Assembly: GCA_030750865.1 (NCBI GenBank)
Contig: JASMHE010000008.1
Coordinates: forward strand, 372,001 to 436,000
DNA length: 64,000 nucleotides
Source of the DNA: Alphaproteobacteria bacterium
Lineage (GTDB): Bacteria; Pseudomonadota; Alphaproteobacteria; Micavibrionales; Micavibrionaceae
Direction of reading: 5' to 3'
Shown here: positions 8,660-18,354 of the stretch, piece by piece
Layout: each line of letters begins with the position of its first letter
Position numbering within the stretch: the stretch's first letter is position 1
The notes under the pieces: model-generated
What the model saw: only the letters and a program-made list of their open reading frames with translations
What the model was told of the DNA's origin: nothing
Database searches by the model: none
Made by a program: the position numbers and the translations under genes

Positions 8660-10701
8660 TACTCAGCCGCCTCCGCCATGTCTTCTTGCTTGGACAGGAA
8701 GAATTCCTGCGTGCAGGCTTTCATCGTTTCGGACGCGCGGCAAATTGCATTCGTCATATAAATGTTCTCGTACGCAGGGGCAATCACATCTTTTGAAACC
8801 TTGCCCTTCTTGCCGAAGGCTTCCCATGTTTCCGATGGTACAACATCAAGCGTGCCGAACTGCGCCCATTCCTTCACGATACGATCACGCAGTTGCTGAT
8901 GCGTATTATATGGCAGCGGCGTATTCAGGAACGCTGACAGTGCCCGCAAGATTGTCCAATCTTCACGTGCATCCCCCGGCGGCATGACCGCACGCAATGT
9001 CTGCTGTACGCGCCCTTCGGTATTCACATACAATGCGGTTTTTTCCGTATAGGCCGCACCCGGCAAGATAACATCTGCGCGATGCGCACCAAGATCACCA
9101 TGATGCCCCTGATAAACAACAAAGGCTTTGCTGTTCAAGAACGATGTATCAAAATCCGCGCCCAGCAGATACACAAAGCTGGCGTCACCAATATAAAAAT
9201 CATCCTGCGCAAACCCGACATCAAGCGCGCCAACGCGTGAAGCCGCATTATGCAACATGTTAAAGCCATTCCACTCCGGCTTGACGACTTTATACGTCTT
9301 GGCAATCTCATGCGCCAGAGCATGCACCGCTTGTCCGTCTTCGCCCTGTAATGCGCCCATACCGAGGATAATCATCGGTTTCTTCGCCGCCTTGAACGCT
9401 TTGGCAAATGCCGCCTTGCTTGTTTTAAAGGCTTCAAGGTCTTTGGCTGTCGTGCCGATATGGTCATATGCGTAATTCAAATCACACGCTTTGCCGATCA
9501 CACCGACTTTGGCTTTGTTGTGACGCACCGCTTTCAGGATACGGGCATTGATCATCGCCGCTTCGGTACGTGGGTTCACGCCCACAAGCAAAATGGCGTC
9601 GGCTTCCTCGGTCGCCGCAATAGACGTGTTGAACAGGTAACCACTGCGGGACGACGTATCAAATGTGGCGCCATCAATGCGGCATTCAAGCGCCGCGCCG
9701 CCAATGGCTTCGGCCAGATCTTTGGCTGCCACCATCGCTTCAACATCAATCATGTCACCGGCGATGAAAGCGCGTTTATCCGCTTTGCGGCTTTTCATTT
9801 TTTCGGCAATCAATGTAAAAGCCTCGTTCCAGTCGGCTTCTTCAAGCTTGCCTGTTTTTTCGTTTTTGATCCACGGACGGTCCAGACGACGTTTTTTCAA
9901 ACCATCATAGGCAAAACGCGTTTTATCGCTGATCCATTCTTCGTTGATCTCTTCGTGCAAACGCGGCAGAACACGCATCACTTCACCGCCGCGCGCATCA
10001 ATGCGCACATTGGAACCAACGGCATCATGCACATCAATACTTTCCGTTTTGCTAAGCTCCCACGGACGGGCTTTAAACTCGTATGGTTTTGATGTAAGCG
10101 CCCCGACAGGACACACATCAATCATATTGCCGGACATTTCCGACGACACGGCCTTTTCAACAAAGGTATCAATCTCGACATCCTCGCCGCGGTGCATCAA
10201 GCCAAGCTCTGTCACGCCGGCCACTTCTTCGCCGAGTCTGACACAGCGTGTACATTGGATACAGCGCGTCATGGTTGTTTTGATCAGCGGCCCAAGCTCT
10301 TTGTCGGCCACGGCCCGTTTATTTTCATGATACCGTGAACGGTCATACCCATAGGCAACGGCCTGATCCTGCAGATCACATTCACCGCCCTGATCGCAAA
10401 TCGGGCAATCAAGCGGGTGGTTAATAAGCAGGAATTCCATGACCCCTTTGCGCGCCTTATGCACCATTTCCGTATCGGTTTTTACAACCATGCCTTCGCC
10501 ACATGCCATCGCACAAGACGCCACAGGTTTTGGTGGCCCGCCTTCAACCTCGACCAGACACATACGGCAGTTCGCAGGCACCGATAATTTGTCATGATAG
10601 CAAAAGCGCGGGATTTCAATCCCGATTTGCTCGGCCGCCTGAATGATAGACGTCCCTTGTTCGACTTCAACTTCTATACCATTAATCGTTAACTTTGGCA
10701 T
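8659..10701 (-). CDS. nuoG: NADH-quinone oxidoreductase subunit G
   Basis: Largest peripheral subunit of complex I (75-kDa homologue), 680 residues. The N-terminal ferredoxin domain carries a 2Fe-2S site (Cys34, Cys45, Cys48, Cys63). It is followed by the His95-Cys99-Cys102-Cys108 ligands of a 4Fe-4S cluster, then Cys147, Cys150, Cys153 and Cys197 for a second 4Fe-4S cluster. The rest is a molybdopterin-oxidoreductase-like domain without obvious cofactor ligands. The extra N7 cluster motif of some bacteria is not seen, which fits the alphaproteobacterial and mitochondrial type. It is flanked by the inserted YbjQ gene upstream and the GH63 gene downstream. Confidence 0.97.
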   Translation of the reverse strand: MPKLTINGIEVEVEQGTSIIQAAEQIGIEIPRFCYHDKLSVPANCRMCLVEVEGGPPKPVASCAMACGEGMVVKTDTEMVHKARKGVMEFLLINHPLDCPICDQGGECDLQDQAVAYGYDRSRYHENKRAVADKELGPLIKTTMTRCIQCTRCVRLGEEVAGVTELGLMHRGEDVEIDTFVEKAVSSEMSGNMIDVCPVGALTSKPYEFKARPWELSKTESIDVHDAVGSNVRIDARGGEVMRVLPRLHEEINEEWISDKTRFAYDGLKKRRLDRPWIKNEKTGKLEEADWNEAFTLIAEKMKSRKADKRAFIAGDMIDVEAMVAAKDLAEAIGGAALECRIDGATFDTSSRSGYLFNTSIAATEEADAILLVGVNPRTEAAMINARILKAVRHNKAKVGVIGKACDLNYAYDHIGTTAKDLEAFKTSKAAFAKAFKAAKKPMIILGMGALQGEDGQAVHALAHEIAKTYKVVKPEWNGFNMLHNAASRVGALDVGFAQDDFYIGDASFVYLLGADFDTSFLNSKAFVVYQGHHGDLGAHRADVILPGAAYTEKTALYVNTEGRVQQTLRAVMPPGDAREDWTILRALSAFLNTPLPYNTHQQLRDRIVKEWAQFGTLDVVPSETWEAFGKKGKVSKDVIAPAYENIYMTNAICRASETMKACTQEFFLSKQEDMAEAAE

Positions 10702-10715
10702 ATCAACAAACCTTC

Positions 10716-11036
10716 TTACCTGAATTTCACGGCCGTACCGTTCGCACTGACCATCAACATAGAATTCCCTTTCCCGAGAACCTCATAATCAATATCAATA
10801 CCGACAACAGCATCAGCACGCATTTCTCTTGCTTTTTCTTCCAAATCTTTCAACGCCATTTCGCGGGCATCTGCGATGGTGCGTTCATAAGAACGGGACC
10901 GTCCGCCAAAAAAGTCACGGAACGACGCGAAAATATCCTTGAAAACATTGGCCCCGACAATCGCCTGTCCGGAGACAACACCGAAATATTCGGTAATTTC
11001 TTTATTCTGAATGGCATTCGTTGTTGTAAAAATCAT
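10716..11036 (-). CDS. YbjQ/UPF0145 family protein inserted in the nuo operon
   Basis: A 106-residue protein of the YbjQ (UPF0145, formerly DUF74) family, small proteins thought to form ring-like oligomers and sometimes annotated as heavy-metal-binding. Diagnostic stretches are [12 protein letters not shown], then [13 protein letters not shown], and the end [15 protein letters not shown]. It starts three bases after the nuoF stop and ends 14 bases before the nuoG start, so it is part of the nuo transcript. No biochemical role is established for the family, and none in complex I is known to me. Confidence 0.88.
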   Translation of the reverse strand: MIFTTTNAIQNKEITEYFGVVSGQAIVGANVFKDIFASFRDFFGGRSRSYERTIADAREMALKDLEEKAREMRADAVVGIDIDYEVLGKGNSMLMVSANGTAVKFR

Positions 11037-11039
11037 GAT

Positions 11040-12323
11040 CTAGGCCGCATTCTTTCTATATTCCATGATCCGTCGTTCAATCACAGGACGGAAGTGACGG
11101 ATTAATCCCTGAACCGGCCATGCACTTGCATCGCCGTGCGCACAAATTGTGTGCCCTTCAATCTCTTTGGTAACATCCATCAGCATATCAATTTCTTCGA
11201 CAGTCGCGTCCCCTTTGACCATGCGTGTCATCACGCGCCATATCCACCCCGTTCCTTCACGGCACGGTGTACACTGACCACAGGATTCATGCATGTAAAA
11301 ATGTGATAAACGCGCAATCGCATAGATAATATCCGTTGACTTATCCATCACAATCACAGCGGCCGTTCCCAGCCCGCTTTGCGCGCCGCGCAATGTATCA
11401 AAATCCATTGTGATGTTGTCGCAGATATCTTTGGGCAGCAGCGGTGTGGACGAGCCACCCGGAATGACAGCCAGCAAATTATCCCAGCCACCGCGCACAC
11501 CACCGGCATGCGTTTCAATCAATTCCTTCAGCGGAATGCCCATCTCTTCTTCGACGTTACACGGGTTATTCACGTGTCCCGAAATACAGAACAGCTTCGT
11601 TCCCGTGTTTTTCTCGTCTTTGCCGAGGCCGGCAAACCACGCACCGCCACGGCGCAAAATTGTTGGCGCAACGGCAATCGTTTCAACGTTGTTAACTGTG
11701 GTCGGGCACGAATACAGACCCGCCATCGCAGGGAATGGCGGCTTGTTCCGCGGCTGCCCTTTATTACCTTCAAGGCTTTCAATCAGGGCTGTTTCTTCAC
11801 CACAAATATAAGCCCCTGCCCCACGGTGCAGAACGACATCAAAATCCCAGCCGCTTTTCGCCGCATTTTTACCCAGAAGTCCGGCATCATACGCTTCGGC
11901 AATAGCCTTGTTGATAGACGAGCCTTCATTATAAAACTCACCGCGAATATAGATGTACGCCTTATGCGCGCCCATCGCGAAACCGGCAAGCAGCGCTCCT
12001 TCCAGAAGCTTATGCGGTTCATGACGCAAAATATCACGGTCTTTACATGTGCCCGGTTCGGATTCGTCGGCATTAATCACCAGATAATGCGGCTTACCGC
12101 TTTTTTCCGGATCAGGCATAAAGGACCACTTCATCCCCGTCGGAAAGCCCGCACCGCCACGGCCACGCAGGCCGGACGCCTTCATTTCGTCAATGATCCA
12201 TTCACGGCCTTTTTTGATCAGGCTTGCTGTTTTATCCCAATCACCGCGCTTTTTGGCATCTTTCAATCCGGCAGTTTCCCAGCCATAGATATTTGTAAAA
12301 ATACGATCCTTATCCGCTAACAT
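11040..12323 (-). CDS. nuoF: NADH-quinone oxidoreductase subunit F (NADH- and FMN-binding)
   Basis: Complex I subunit that binds NADH and FMN and carries 4Fe-4S cluster N3 at the tip of the peripheral arm. The 427-residue protein shows the glycine-rich [13 protein letters not shown] nucleotide-binding loop, the [11 protein letters not shown] segment, and the cluster ligands Cys348, Cys351, Cys354 and Cys394. Length and motifs match the 51-kDa/NDUFV1 family. It lies three bases downstream of nuoE and three bases upstream of the inserted ybjQ-like gene. Confidence 0.97.
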   Translation of the reverse strand: MLADKDRIFTNIYGWETAGLKDAKKRGDWDKTASLIKKGREWIIDEMKASGLRGRGGAGFPTGMKWSFMPDPEKSGKPHYLVINADESEPGTCKDRDILRHEPHKLLEGALLAGFAMGAHKAYIYIRGEFYNEGSSINKAIAEAYDAGLLGKNAAKSGWDFDVVLHRGAGAYICGEETALIESLEGNKGQPRNKPPFPAMAGLYSCPTTVNNVETIAVAPTILRRGGAWFAGLGKDEKNTGTKLFCISGHVNNPCNVEEEMGIPLKELIETHAGGVRGGWDNLLAVIPGGSSTPLLPKDICDNITMDFDTLRGAQSGLGTAAVIVMDKSTDIIYAIARLSHFYMHESCGQCTPCREGTGWIWRVMTRMVKGDATVEEIDMLMDVTKEIEGHTICAHGDASAWPVQGLIRHFRPVIERRIMEYRKNAA

Positions 12324-12326
12324 CTC

Positions 12327-12980
12327 TTAGATAACCCCGCTTTTCTTTGCTTGTTCGGTCAGGGTTGTCGGCCCTGTCACTGCCATTGAATCCCGTCGTC
12401 CGGTTTGTGACCCGATCGGCACGTTTTTGCCATCACGCAGCGCACGCAGAACATCGACGATCAAATCCGGTGTCAGATCCTCGTAATAATCGTCATTGAT
12501 CTGTACCATCGGCGCATTCACGCACGCACCGAGACATTCCACTTCCATCAAGGTGAACAAACCGTCTTTTGTGGTTTCACCCCAGTGAATACCCAACTCG
12601 TCTTCACATGCTTTGGCAACCTCGGACGATCCGCACAACCAGCACGGTGTCGTCGTGCAAACCTGCACCAGATATTTCCCGACCGGTTCCAGATTATACA
12701 TGGAATAAAACGTGGCCACTTCATACACCTTGACCGGCGGCTGTTCGATAATACGGGCAATTTCATCCATCGCCGCACGCGGTATCCACCCGCCATAAAC
12801 GGGATCGGCCTTCGCGCCTTCCTTTGCAACCTGACGCTGCGCCAGATCTAGCAGCGGCATCACCGCACTTTTCTTCGCATAGTCAGGATAACGGCCCAGA
12901 ACGTCCTTCACATCTTTCTTGGATTTGAAGGTAAAGCTTTCCGGCTGATAATCAGCATTTAAATCAAAAGGTTTTCTCAT
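12327..12980 (-). CDS. nuoE: NADH-quinone oxidoreductase subunit E (2Fe-2S)
   Basis: The 24-kDa homologue of complex I, 217 residues, with a thioredoxin-like domain holding 2Fe-2S cluster N1a. Ligands are Cys108, Cys113, Cys149 and Cys153, in the motifs [11 protein letters not shown] and C-L-G-A-C-V-N-A-P. The extra 45-residue C-terminal part after the cluster domain is also seen in other alphaproteobacterial NuoE proteins. The start codon overlaps the nuoD stop as ATGA, which suggests translational coupling. Confidence 0.97.
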   Translation of the reverse strand: MRKPFDLNADYQPESFTFKSKKDVKDVLGRYPDYAKKSAVMPLLDLAQRQVAKEGAKADPVYGGWIPRAAMDEIARIIEQPPVKVYEVATFYSMYNLEPVGKYLVQVCTTTPCWLCGSSEVAKACEDELGIHWGETTKDGLFTLMEVECLGACVNAPMVQINDDYYEDLTPDLIVDVLRALRDGKNVPIGSQTGRRDSMAVTGPTTLTEQAKKSGVI

Positions 12981-14197
12981 CGATCAATTTCTCCGAATAC
13001 GATATCCATAGAGCCAATCACACTGACCGCATCCGCAAGCATATGGCCTTTGGACATGAAATCCATGCCCTGAAGATGCGCGAAGCCCGGGGCGCGAATA
13101 CGACAACGGTGCGGCTTATTTGTTCCATCAGACACAAGATAAACGCCGAACTCGCCTTTTGGCGCTTCGACAGCCGCGTATGTTTCACCCGCAGGCACAT
13201 GATAGCCTTCTGTGTAAAGTTTAAAGTGGTGGATCAGCGCCTCCATCGAGCGCTTCATCTCGGCCCGTGGCGGCGGTGCAACCTTGTAATCATCAACCAT
13301 GACCGGACCTTCCGGCATCGCATCAATACATTGCTTCATGATTTTGGCTGACTGGCGCATTTCTTCCATACGGATCAAATAGCGCGCATAACAATCACCT
13401 GTTTTCCCGACAGGAATGTCAAAATCCATTTTATCATAGACTTCATAAGGCTGCGCTTTGCGCAAATCCCACGCGACATCAGACCCGCGCAACATCGGAC
13501 CGGTAAAGCCCCAATCAAGCGCCTGCGCCTTTGACACAACGCCGATATCGACCGTACGCTGTTTGAAAATACGGTTTTCCGTCAACAAAGAATCCAGATC
13601 ATCAACGACCTTCAGAACAGAATTGTCAGCCCAGTCATACATGTCTTCGGCCAATCCGGCAGGCATATCATAGCGCACGCCGCCCGGGCGGAAATAATTC
13701 GAGTGCAAACGCGCACCGCAAACACGGTCATAAAATTCCATGCCTTTTTCACGTTCTTCAAAGCCCCAAAGCGCAGGCGTAATCGCCCCGACATCAAGCG
13801 CAAAAGTCGTGATATTCAGCAAGTGATTCAAAATGCGTGTCATCTCGGAGAACAGCACGCGAATATATTGCGCACGCTCCGGCACTTCAATATCCAGAAG
13901 CTTTTCAACGCCAAGCGCAAAGGCATGCTCCTGATTCATCGGACTAACGTAATCAAGGCGGTCAAAATACGGGATGGCCTGCGTATAGGTCTTATACTCG
14001 ATCAGTTTTTCCGTCCCGCGGTGCAACAAGCCGATATGAGGGTCGGCACGTTCAACAACCTCGCCGTCCATTTCAAGAACCAGACGCAAAACACCGTGCG
14101 CGGCAGGGTGCTGTGGCCCAAAATTCATCGTATAGGGCTTGATTTGCGTTTCTTCTGAAATCTCTGTTTCTTTGTTTACAGCAGTGTTCTTAACCAT
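12977..14197 (-). CDS. nuoD: NADH-quinone oxidoreductase subunit D (quinone site)
   Basis: The 49-kDa homologue of complex I, related to the large subunit of NiFe hydrogenases. With NuoB it forms the quinone-reduction site. The family start [14 protein letters not shown] is about 24 residues from the chosen ATG, and the conserved H-R-G-T-E-K and D-Y-V-S-P-M-N-Q-E segments follow. An upstream in-frame extension of 33 codons exists but would overlap nuoC by about 100 bases. I chose the internal ATG (406 residues) because an AGGGA site lies about seven bases before it and it overlaps the nuoC stop by only eight bases. Confidence 0.96.
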   Translation of the reverse strand: MVKNTAVNKETEISEETQIKPYTMNFGPQHPAAHGVLRLVLEMDGEVVERADPHIGLLHRGTEKLIEYKTYTQAIPYFDRLDYVSPMNQEHAFALGVEKLLDIEVPERAQYIRVLFSEMTRILNHLLNITTFALDVGAITPALWGFEEREKGMEFYDRVCGARLHSNYFRPGGVRYDMPAGLAEDMYDWADNSVLKVVDDLDSLLTENRIFKQRTVDIGVVSKAQALDWGFTGPMLRGSDVAWDLRKAQPYEVYDKMDFDIPVGKTGDCYARYLIRMEEMRQSAKIMKQCIDAMPEGPVMVDDYKVAPPPRAEMKRSMEALIHHFKLYTEGYHVPAGETYAAVEAPKGEFGVYLVSDGTNKPHRCRIRAPGFAHLQGMDFMSKGHMLADAVSVIGSMDIVFGEIDR

Positions 14198-14867
14198 CTT
14201 TACGTCCCTTTTCTGCGACCCGGGCAACGGTTTCTTTATAATCATATCCCGGCGCGTGTTCTGCCGGTGCTTTTTCATCGCCGGGCAACATCGCATCTGT
14301 CATGCCATCCCACGGACTGAGAAAATCGAAACGGCGGAAATCCTGCGTCAATTCCACAGGCTCGTACACAACACGTTTCAACTCGTTATCATAACGCAAT
14401 TCAACATACCCCGTCAGCGGAAAGTCTTTGCGCAACGGATGCCCTTCAAAGCCGTAATCTGTCAGAATACGACGCAAATCAGGATTGTTGTTGAAATAGA
14501 TACCGTACATATCCCAGACTTCGCGCTCATACCAACCGGCCGCGCTATAAACATCAATCGCCGAATCAATCGATTCATTCTCGGCAAGCGGCACCTTCAC
14601 CTGTAAACGCTGGTTTTCACTGAGGGACAGCAAATTATAAATCACCTCAAACCGTTCTGGGCGGTCCGGATAATCAACCCCGAACAGGTCAATCATTGTC
14701 TTGAACCCGCACTGGCGTTCATCACGCAAGAAATGCAAAACATCAATGATGCTGTCTTTTTCAGCGGTTAACACAATATCCTGACCAACAAGCTCATAAG
14801 ACGTTACAGCGCCTTTCAGCCCCTCAACGATATATTCGGCCAGATCATGAATGATTTCTGTTGTCAT
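14190..14867 (-). CDS. nuoC: NADH-quinone oxidoreductase subunit C
   Basis: The 30-kDa homologue of complex I, 225 residues, a structural subunit of the peripheral arm that packs against NuoD and NuoB. Recognised by the signature [38 protein letters not shown], reported here only as family hallmark residues. It is a separate gene, not a nuoCD fusion as in enterobacteria, which fits alphaproteobacteria. The stop overlaps the proposed nuoD start by eight bases, and nuoB lies 22 bases upstream. Confidence 0.97.
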   Translation of the reverse strand: MTTEIIHDLAEYIVEGLKGAVTSYELVGQDIVLTAEKDSIIDVLHFLRDERQCGFKTMIDLFGVDYPDRPERFEVIYNLLSLSENQRLQVKVPLAENESIDSAIDVYSAAGWYEREVWDMYGIYFNNNPDLRRILTDYGFEGHPLRKDFPLTGYVELRYDNELKRVVYEPVELTQDFRRFDFLSPWDGMTDAMLPGDEKAPAEHAPGYDYKETVARVAEKGRKDG

Positions 14868-14889
14868 CGTCTTATCACCCTCTCTGCCG

Positions 14890-15465
14890 TTATCTTACAA
14901 TGCGCGTATCTTCACGCTGCATTTTTTTCTGAAGTTGTAGCAAGCCGTACACAAGCGCCTCGGCTGTTGGCGGGCATCCCGGCACATAAATATCCACCGG
15001 CACAATACGGTCACACCCACGCACCACGGAATAAGAATAATGGTAATATCCGCCGCCATTCGCGCAGGACCCCATTGAAATAACCCAGCGGGGTTCGGGC
15101 ATCTGATCGTAAACACGGCGTAAGGCCGGTGCCATTTTATTACACAATGTCCCAGCCACAATCATGACATCAGACTGACGCGGGCTTGGACGCGGAATAA
15201 CGCCGAAACGGTCAAGGTCATACCGACTCATATAAGAATGGATCATCTCCACCGCGCAACACGCAAGACCGAATGTCATCGGCCACATAGACCCTGTACG
15301 CGCCCAATCGAATAAACTGTCCGCCGTGGTCAGCAAATAGCCTTTTTCCTTCACATGCGCGCCAATGGCAGACGCCATCACGTCCTGACTTTCAGGCGCA
15401 GGCAACGACACGTCGTTCGGCATCTTGGTTTCGGGCGCACTAAATATTTTTCTATCATGACTCAT
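14890..15465 (-). CDS. nuoB: NADH-quinone oxidoreductase subunit B (cluster N2)
   Basis: The PSST homologue of complex I, 191 residues. It binds the terminal 4Fe-4S cluster N2, which reduces quinone. The tandem cysteine pair is seen in G-L-A-C-C-A-V-E-M, with further ligands in G-S-C-A-N-G-G-G-Y and [11 protein letters not shown]. About 25 residues precede the conserved core, as in other alphaproteobacteria. It lies 24 bases downstream of nuoA. Confidence 0.97.
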   Translation of the reverse strand: MSHDRKIFSAPETKMPNDVSLPAPESQDVMASAIGAHVKEKGYLLTTADSLFDWARTGSMWPMTFGLACCAVEMIHSYMSRYDLDRFGVIPRPSPRQSDVMIVAGTLCNKMAPALRRVYDQMPEPRWVISMGSCANGGGYYHYSYSVVRGCDRIVPVDIYVPGCPPTAEALVYGLLQLQKKMQREDTRIVR

Positions 15466-15489
15466 AGTTCAAAAATCTCCGCGGGATTA

Positions 15490-15867
15490 TTATTCCCAAT
15501 CGAGAGCCCCCTTCTTCCATTCGTAAATAAAGCCGATTGTCAGCACGCCGAGGAACGCAACCATCGACCAGAATCCAACCAGCCCGATCGCGCCAAGCGA
15601 CACTGCCCAGGGAAACAGGAACGCAACCTCTAGATCAAAAATGATGAACAAAATCGCAACCAGATAAAACCGGACATCAAACTTGCCGCGTGTATCATCA
15701 AATGCGTCGAACCCGCACTCATACGCTGACAGCTTGTCCTGATCCGGATTTTGTTTCCCGACGATCAAGGACGCCACAATCATCAAGGCGGACATACCAC
15801 CGGCGACAAAGATAAAAATAAGGATTGGTAAATATTCTGACAGAAGCGCTGAAGAAGCCATACTCAC
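15490..15867 (-). CDS. nuoA: NADH-quinone oxidoreductase subunit A
   Basis: First gene of the nuo operon. It encodes a 125-residue, three-helix membrane subunit (ND3 homologue). The conserved loop [20 protein letters not shown], which reaches the quinone-site region, and the second-helix acidic pair in [11 protein letters not shown] are both present. A terminator hairpin and tRNA-Asp lie upstream, so transcription of nuo most likely begins in the roughly 85 bases before this gene. Confidence 0.97.
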   Translation of the reverse strand: MSMASSALLSEYLPILIFIFVAGGMSALMIVASLIVGKQNPDQDKLSAYECGFDAFDDTRGKFDVRFYLVAILFIIFDLEVAFLFPWAVSLGAIGLVGFWSMVAFLGVLTIGFIYEWKKGALDWE

Positions 15868-15909
15868 TCTCTTAAGACATTGTGATTATTAAAGACTCAC
15901 ACGCCCTAC

Positions 15910-15937
15910 TTATTAGCACCGAATAGATACAAGTAAA
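15910..15937 (-). promoter_or_regulatory. Candidate promoter of the nuo operon
   Basis: On the minus strand TTTACT and TAATAA are spaced by 16 bases, 43 bases before the nuoA start and just downstream of a terminator hairpin. The match to the sigma-70 consensus is only partial (4/6 and 3/6). Position is the main argument: the operon must start between the terminator and nuoA. Confidence 0.3.
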
Positions 15938-15950
15938 AGGCTAAAAACAA

Positions 15951-15978
15951 AAAAAAGGCCTGCGATGCAGGCTTTTTC
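15951..15978 (-). terminator. Rho-independent terminator between tRNA-Asp and nuoA
   Basis: A perfect GCCTGC/GCAGGC stem with a three-base loop is flanked by an A-run on one side and a T-run on the other, so it could work in both directions. On the minus strand it ends tRNA-Asp transcription before the nuo promoter region. Confidence 0.8.
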
Positions 15979-16047
15979 CAAAATAACAAATTTTGATTAT
16001 TTTTGCGGGTTTTTTGTGGGCGCTAACGCCATAAACAGCAAAAAAAT

Positions 16048-16157
<110 letters not shown>

Positions 16158-16234
16158 AGGTCGTATGTTTAACCATAAACGAAAAGACTTTCAAGCGCTT
16201 TTTACAAAAAAACGAAAAAATTTCCATTCACTCT

Positions 16235-17344
16235 TTATAACGTGACCTCTTTATACGGCAAATCAAGGGCTTCTGCCACTTCCGCATGGTTTACAGTCCC
16301 AAAAGAAACATTCAGCCCATTCGCCAAGCCCGGATCATTTGCACAGGCTTTCTTCCAGCCATGATTTGCAATATTCACCGCATAGGGCAACACAGCGTGA
16401 TTAAGTGCCAACGCTGATGAAAGCGGCACAGCCCCCGGCATATTCGCCACACAGTAATGTAACTTCCCATCGACATCATATGTCGGGTCTTGGTGCGTTG
16501 TCGGACGACTTGTTTCAAAACATCCGCCCTGATCAATCGCAATATCGACCATAACCGTTCCATTGGCGATTTGCGGCAACATCTCTTTGGTAATTAATTT
16601 CGGCGCCGCCGCCCCCGGAATCAAGACCGCCCCGATCACCACATCGGATTCTGCGGCAAAGCGCTCCATCATATCCAGATTCGAATAAATCACTTTTGCC
16701 TGTCCGTGGAAATAATCATCCAGATAGCGCAAACGATCGGGGTTCTTTTCAAGAATCGTCACATCAGCACCCATACCGACAGCAACACGCGCCGCATTAA
16801 AGCCCGATACACCGCCACCGATCACAAGGAACTTGGCTGGTAAAACACCCGGAACGCCGCAAACAAGACGACCATTGCCGCCATGATGTTTTTGCAGGTA
16901 ATTCGCGCCCATCAAGGCCGATAAACGTCCGGCAACCTCACTCATCGGTGCCAGAAGCGGCAAACCGCGCCCGTCACGATTTGTAACGGTTTCATAAGCA
17001 ATTGCAACACAGCCGGAATCCATCAATCCCTGCGCCTGATCCGGATCGGGTGCCAGATGCAGGTATGTAAATAAAATCTGCCCTTCACGCAGTTTCGTAT
17101 ATTCAGACTTTTGCGGTTCTTTGACCTTCACAACCATATCGCAACGCTCGAAAATTTCATCCGGCGTGTCGCAAATTTCAGCGCCCGCTTTCCTGTAATC
17201 ATCATCAGAGAAGTTGATCGCCGCGCCGGCATTTGTTTCAACGATAACCTCATGACCATTTGCCACCAGCTCAACGACAGAGCTAGGCACAAGGCCGACA
17301 CGATGTTCTTGTGATTTAATTTCTTTGGGGCATCCTACAAGCAT
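16235..17344 (-). CDS. ald: Alanine dehydrogenase
   Basis: Catalyses reversible NAD-dependent oxidative deamination of L-alanine to pyruvate and ammonium in the cytoplasm. The 369-residue length is typical. The N-terminal start M-L-V-G-C-P-K-E-I-K-S-Q-E-H-R-V-G and the V-K-V-K-E-P-Q-K-S-E-Y region form the substrate half. The Rossmann motif G-G-G-V-S-G-F-N-A-A-R-V-A-V-G-M-G-A-D-V is followed by the acidic residue for NAD ribose. An AGGA site lies about seven bases before the ATG. The gene stands alone between tRNA-Asp and an orphan membrane protein, so it interrupts the common order hupB, tRNA-Val, tRNA-Asp, nuoA. The related transhydrogenase alpha subunit is excluded by length and by the intact alanine-dehydrogenase N-terminus. 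Confidence 0.94.
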   Translation of the reverse strand: MLVGCPKEIKSQEHRVGLVPSSVVELVANGHEVIVETNAGAAINFSDDDYRKAGAEICDTPDEIFERCDMVVKVKEPQKSEYTKLREGQILFTYLHLAPDPDQAQGLMDSGCVAIAYETVTNRDGRGLPLLAPMSEVAGRLSALMGANYLQKHHGGNGRLVCGVPGVLPAKFLVIGGGVSGFNAARVAVGMGADVTILEKNPDRLRYLDDYFHGQAKVIYSNLDMMERFAAESDVVIGAVLIPGAAAPKLITKEMLPQIANGTVMVDIAIDQGGCFETSRPTTHQDPTYDVDGKLHYCVANMPGAVPLSSALALNHAVLPYAVNIANHGWKKACANDPGLANGLNVSFGTVNHAEVAEALDLPYKEVTL

Positions 17345-17478
17345 AGAACGGTCCTTTTCGTAAAAATGGATAATCGATATTTATCCGGCGATCATAGACC
17401 TTTCGGTGCAGAAAAAAAAGCCCGATCGCGTCATCATACACGGAATCGTTACGCTGCCCTCATCAGCTTGCAAGCAAA

Positions 17479-17497
17479 ACCGCAGCTATTCTGCGGT
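17479..17497 (-). terminator. Terminator hairpin overlapping the stop of the orphan membrane gene
   Basis: A seven-base-pair perfect stem ACCGCAG/CTGCGGT with a five-base loop spans the stop codon region and is followed on the minus strand by TTTTGCTTG. It probably ends transcription of the gene at 17486-18094 before ald. Confidence 0.55.
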
Positions 17498-18094
17498 GGC
17501 GCGTCGTCTTAAAAGAGGTGGCGCGACGTAGCGGCGCCGAATCAACACAAATACGGCAAATCCCCAATCGGTTGCCATCAGGAAAAACGGATAGAGAAGC
17601 GATTCCCACGTAAAGTTGCTGACTGTAAAGAGTGTAAAGAAATAGCGCGATCCCGCCCAGAAGTAGGAAATTGGCGGTTCAGACCAGGGCTTGTGCCATG
17701 ATTTCCGTATCGTGGGATAATATGTCAACATATCAATCAACACCAACACAAAAATAGCGGCCACCGGATCTTGCGTGACCTGCCACACAGGAATAGCCAC
17801 CAAAGCACCGACAAACGCCATCCAGTCCGTGCGCGTAATGTCTTTTTCACCGACAAAAAGGGAAATGATTGCAATAAAGAAACAGGTAGAGGATACAATC
17901 AACAGTACCCAGGCAGACAAGCCGTCATCAATTGAAAATTGCGCATATGCGCCGATTCCGACAACAACAGCCCAATTAAACCAACTGAAAAAATGTGGTT
18001 CTGTTTCACGCTGATATATCGACCATAAATAAAGGCCGTAGCGAATAACAGAAACAAGAATAGCAAGGCCGGCAAAAACAAATGTTGCGTCCAT
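17486..18094 (-). CDS. Uncharacterised multi-spanning membrane protein
   Basis: A 202-residue integral membrane protein with about seven hydrophobic segments and a basic C-terminus. I do not recognise a named family with certainty. The arrangement, with an early S-W-F-N-W motif near the second helix and a later L-I-D-M-L-T-Y-Y-P-T-I-R-K-S-W segment, resembles uncharacterised bacterial proteins with two three-helix halves reminiscent of PQ-loop proteins. That comparison is from memory and weak. The ATG was preferred to the adjacent GTG because AGAG is slightly better spaced. It sits between tRNA-Val and ald on the same strand; transport or sensing is possible but unsupported. Confidence 0.7.
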   Translation of the reverse strand: MDATFVFAGLAILVSVIRYGLYLWSIYQRETEPHFFSWFNWAVVVGIGAYAQFSIDDGLSAWVLLIVSSTCFFIAIISLFVGEKDITRTDWMAFVGALVAIPVWQVTQDPVAAIFVLVLIDMLTYYPTIRKSWHKPWSEPPISYFWAGSRYFFTLFTVSNFTWESLLYPFFLMATDWGFAVFVLIRRRYVAPPLLRRRATAE

Positions 18095-18133
18095 CACGTC
18101 ACTCTATTTCAGGGGGATATAAGGGGTTTAAAA

Positions 18134-18209
18134 TGGTGGGCGGTGAGAGGCTCGAACTCCCGACCCCCTCGGTGTAAACGAGGTGCTCTCCCAACTGAGC
18201 TAACCGCCC
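18134..18209 (-). tRNA. tRNA-Val (TAC)
   Basis: A 76-base tRNA with encoded CCA. The acceptor stem GGGCGGT pairs with ACCGCCC, the D-arm is TAGCTCAGTTGGGAGAGCA, the anticodon loop TTTACAC gives TAC, and the T-arm is GGGAGTTCGAGCCTCTC. Discriminator A73. It lies downstream of hupB, as in many alphaproteobacteria. Confidence 0.96.
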
Positions 18210-18291
18210 ATCACGACTATTGTCGCGAAAGAAGGCCTATACTTAATGCGAATTTTTCCAAAATGCAAGCCCTCTTCGTCAAAAAAATAAA

Positions 18292-18324
18292 AATTCGGCC
18301 ACACGAGATACGCATGGCCGAATT
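18292..18324 (-). terminator. Terminator after hupB
   Basis: A ten-base-pair perfect stem AATTCGGCCA/TGGCCGAATT with a 13-base loop is followed on the minus strand by a T-rich run (TTTTTATTTTTTT). It lies 30 bases beyond the hupB stop and separates hupB from tRNA-Val. Confidence 0.85.
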
Positions 18325-18354
18325 CAAATAGCATAGAACTATGCAAAACTGTGA

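Noticed and set aside
11379-12320. 313-residue open frame on the plus strand across nuoF
   Set aside because: It is antisense to a clearly conserved nuoF, has a low-complexity R/H/F composition and no ribosome-binding site; it is a shadow frame.
14198-14296. 33-codon N-terminal extension of nuoD
   Set aside because: It lies inside nuoC, has no homologous counterpart, and a good ribosome-binding site precedes the internal ATG.
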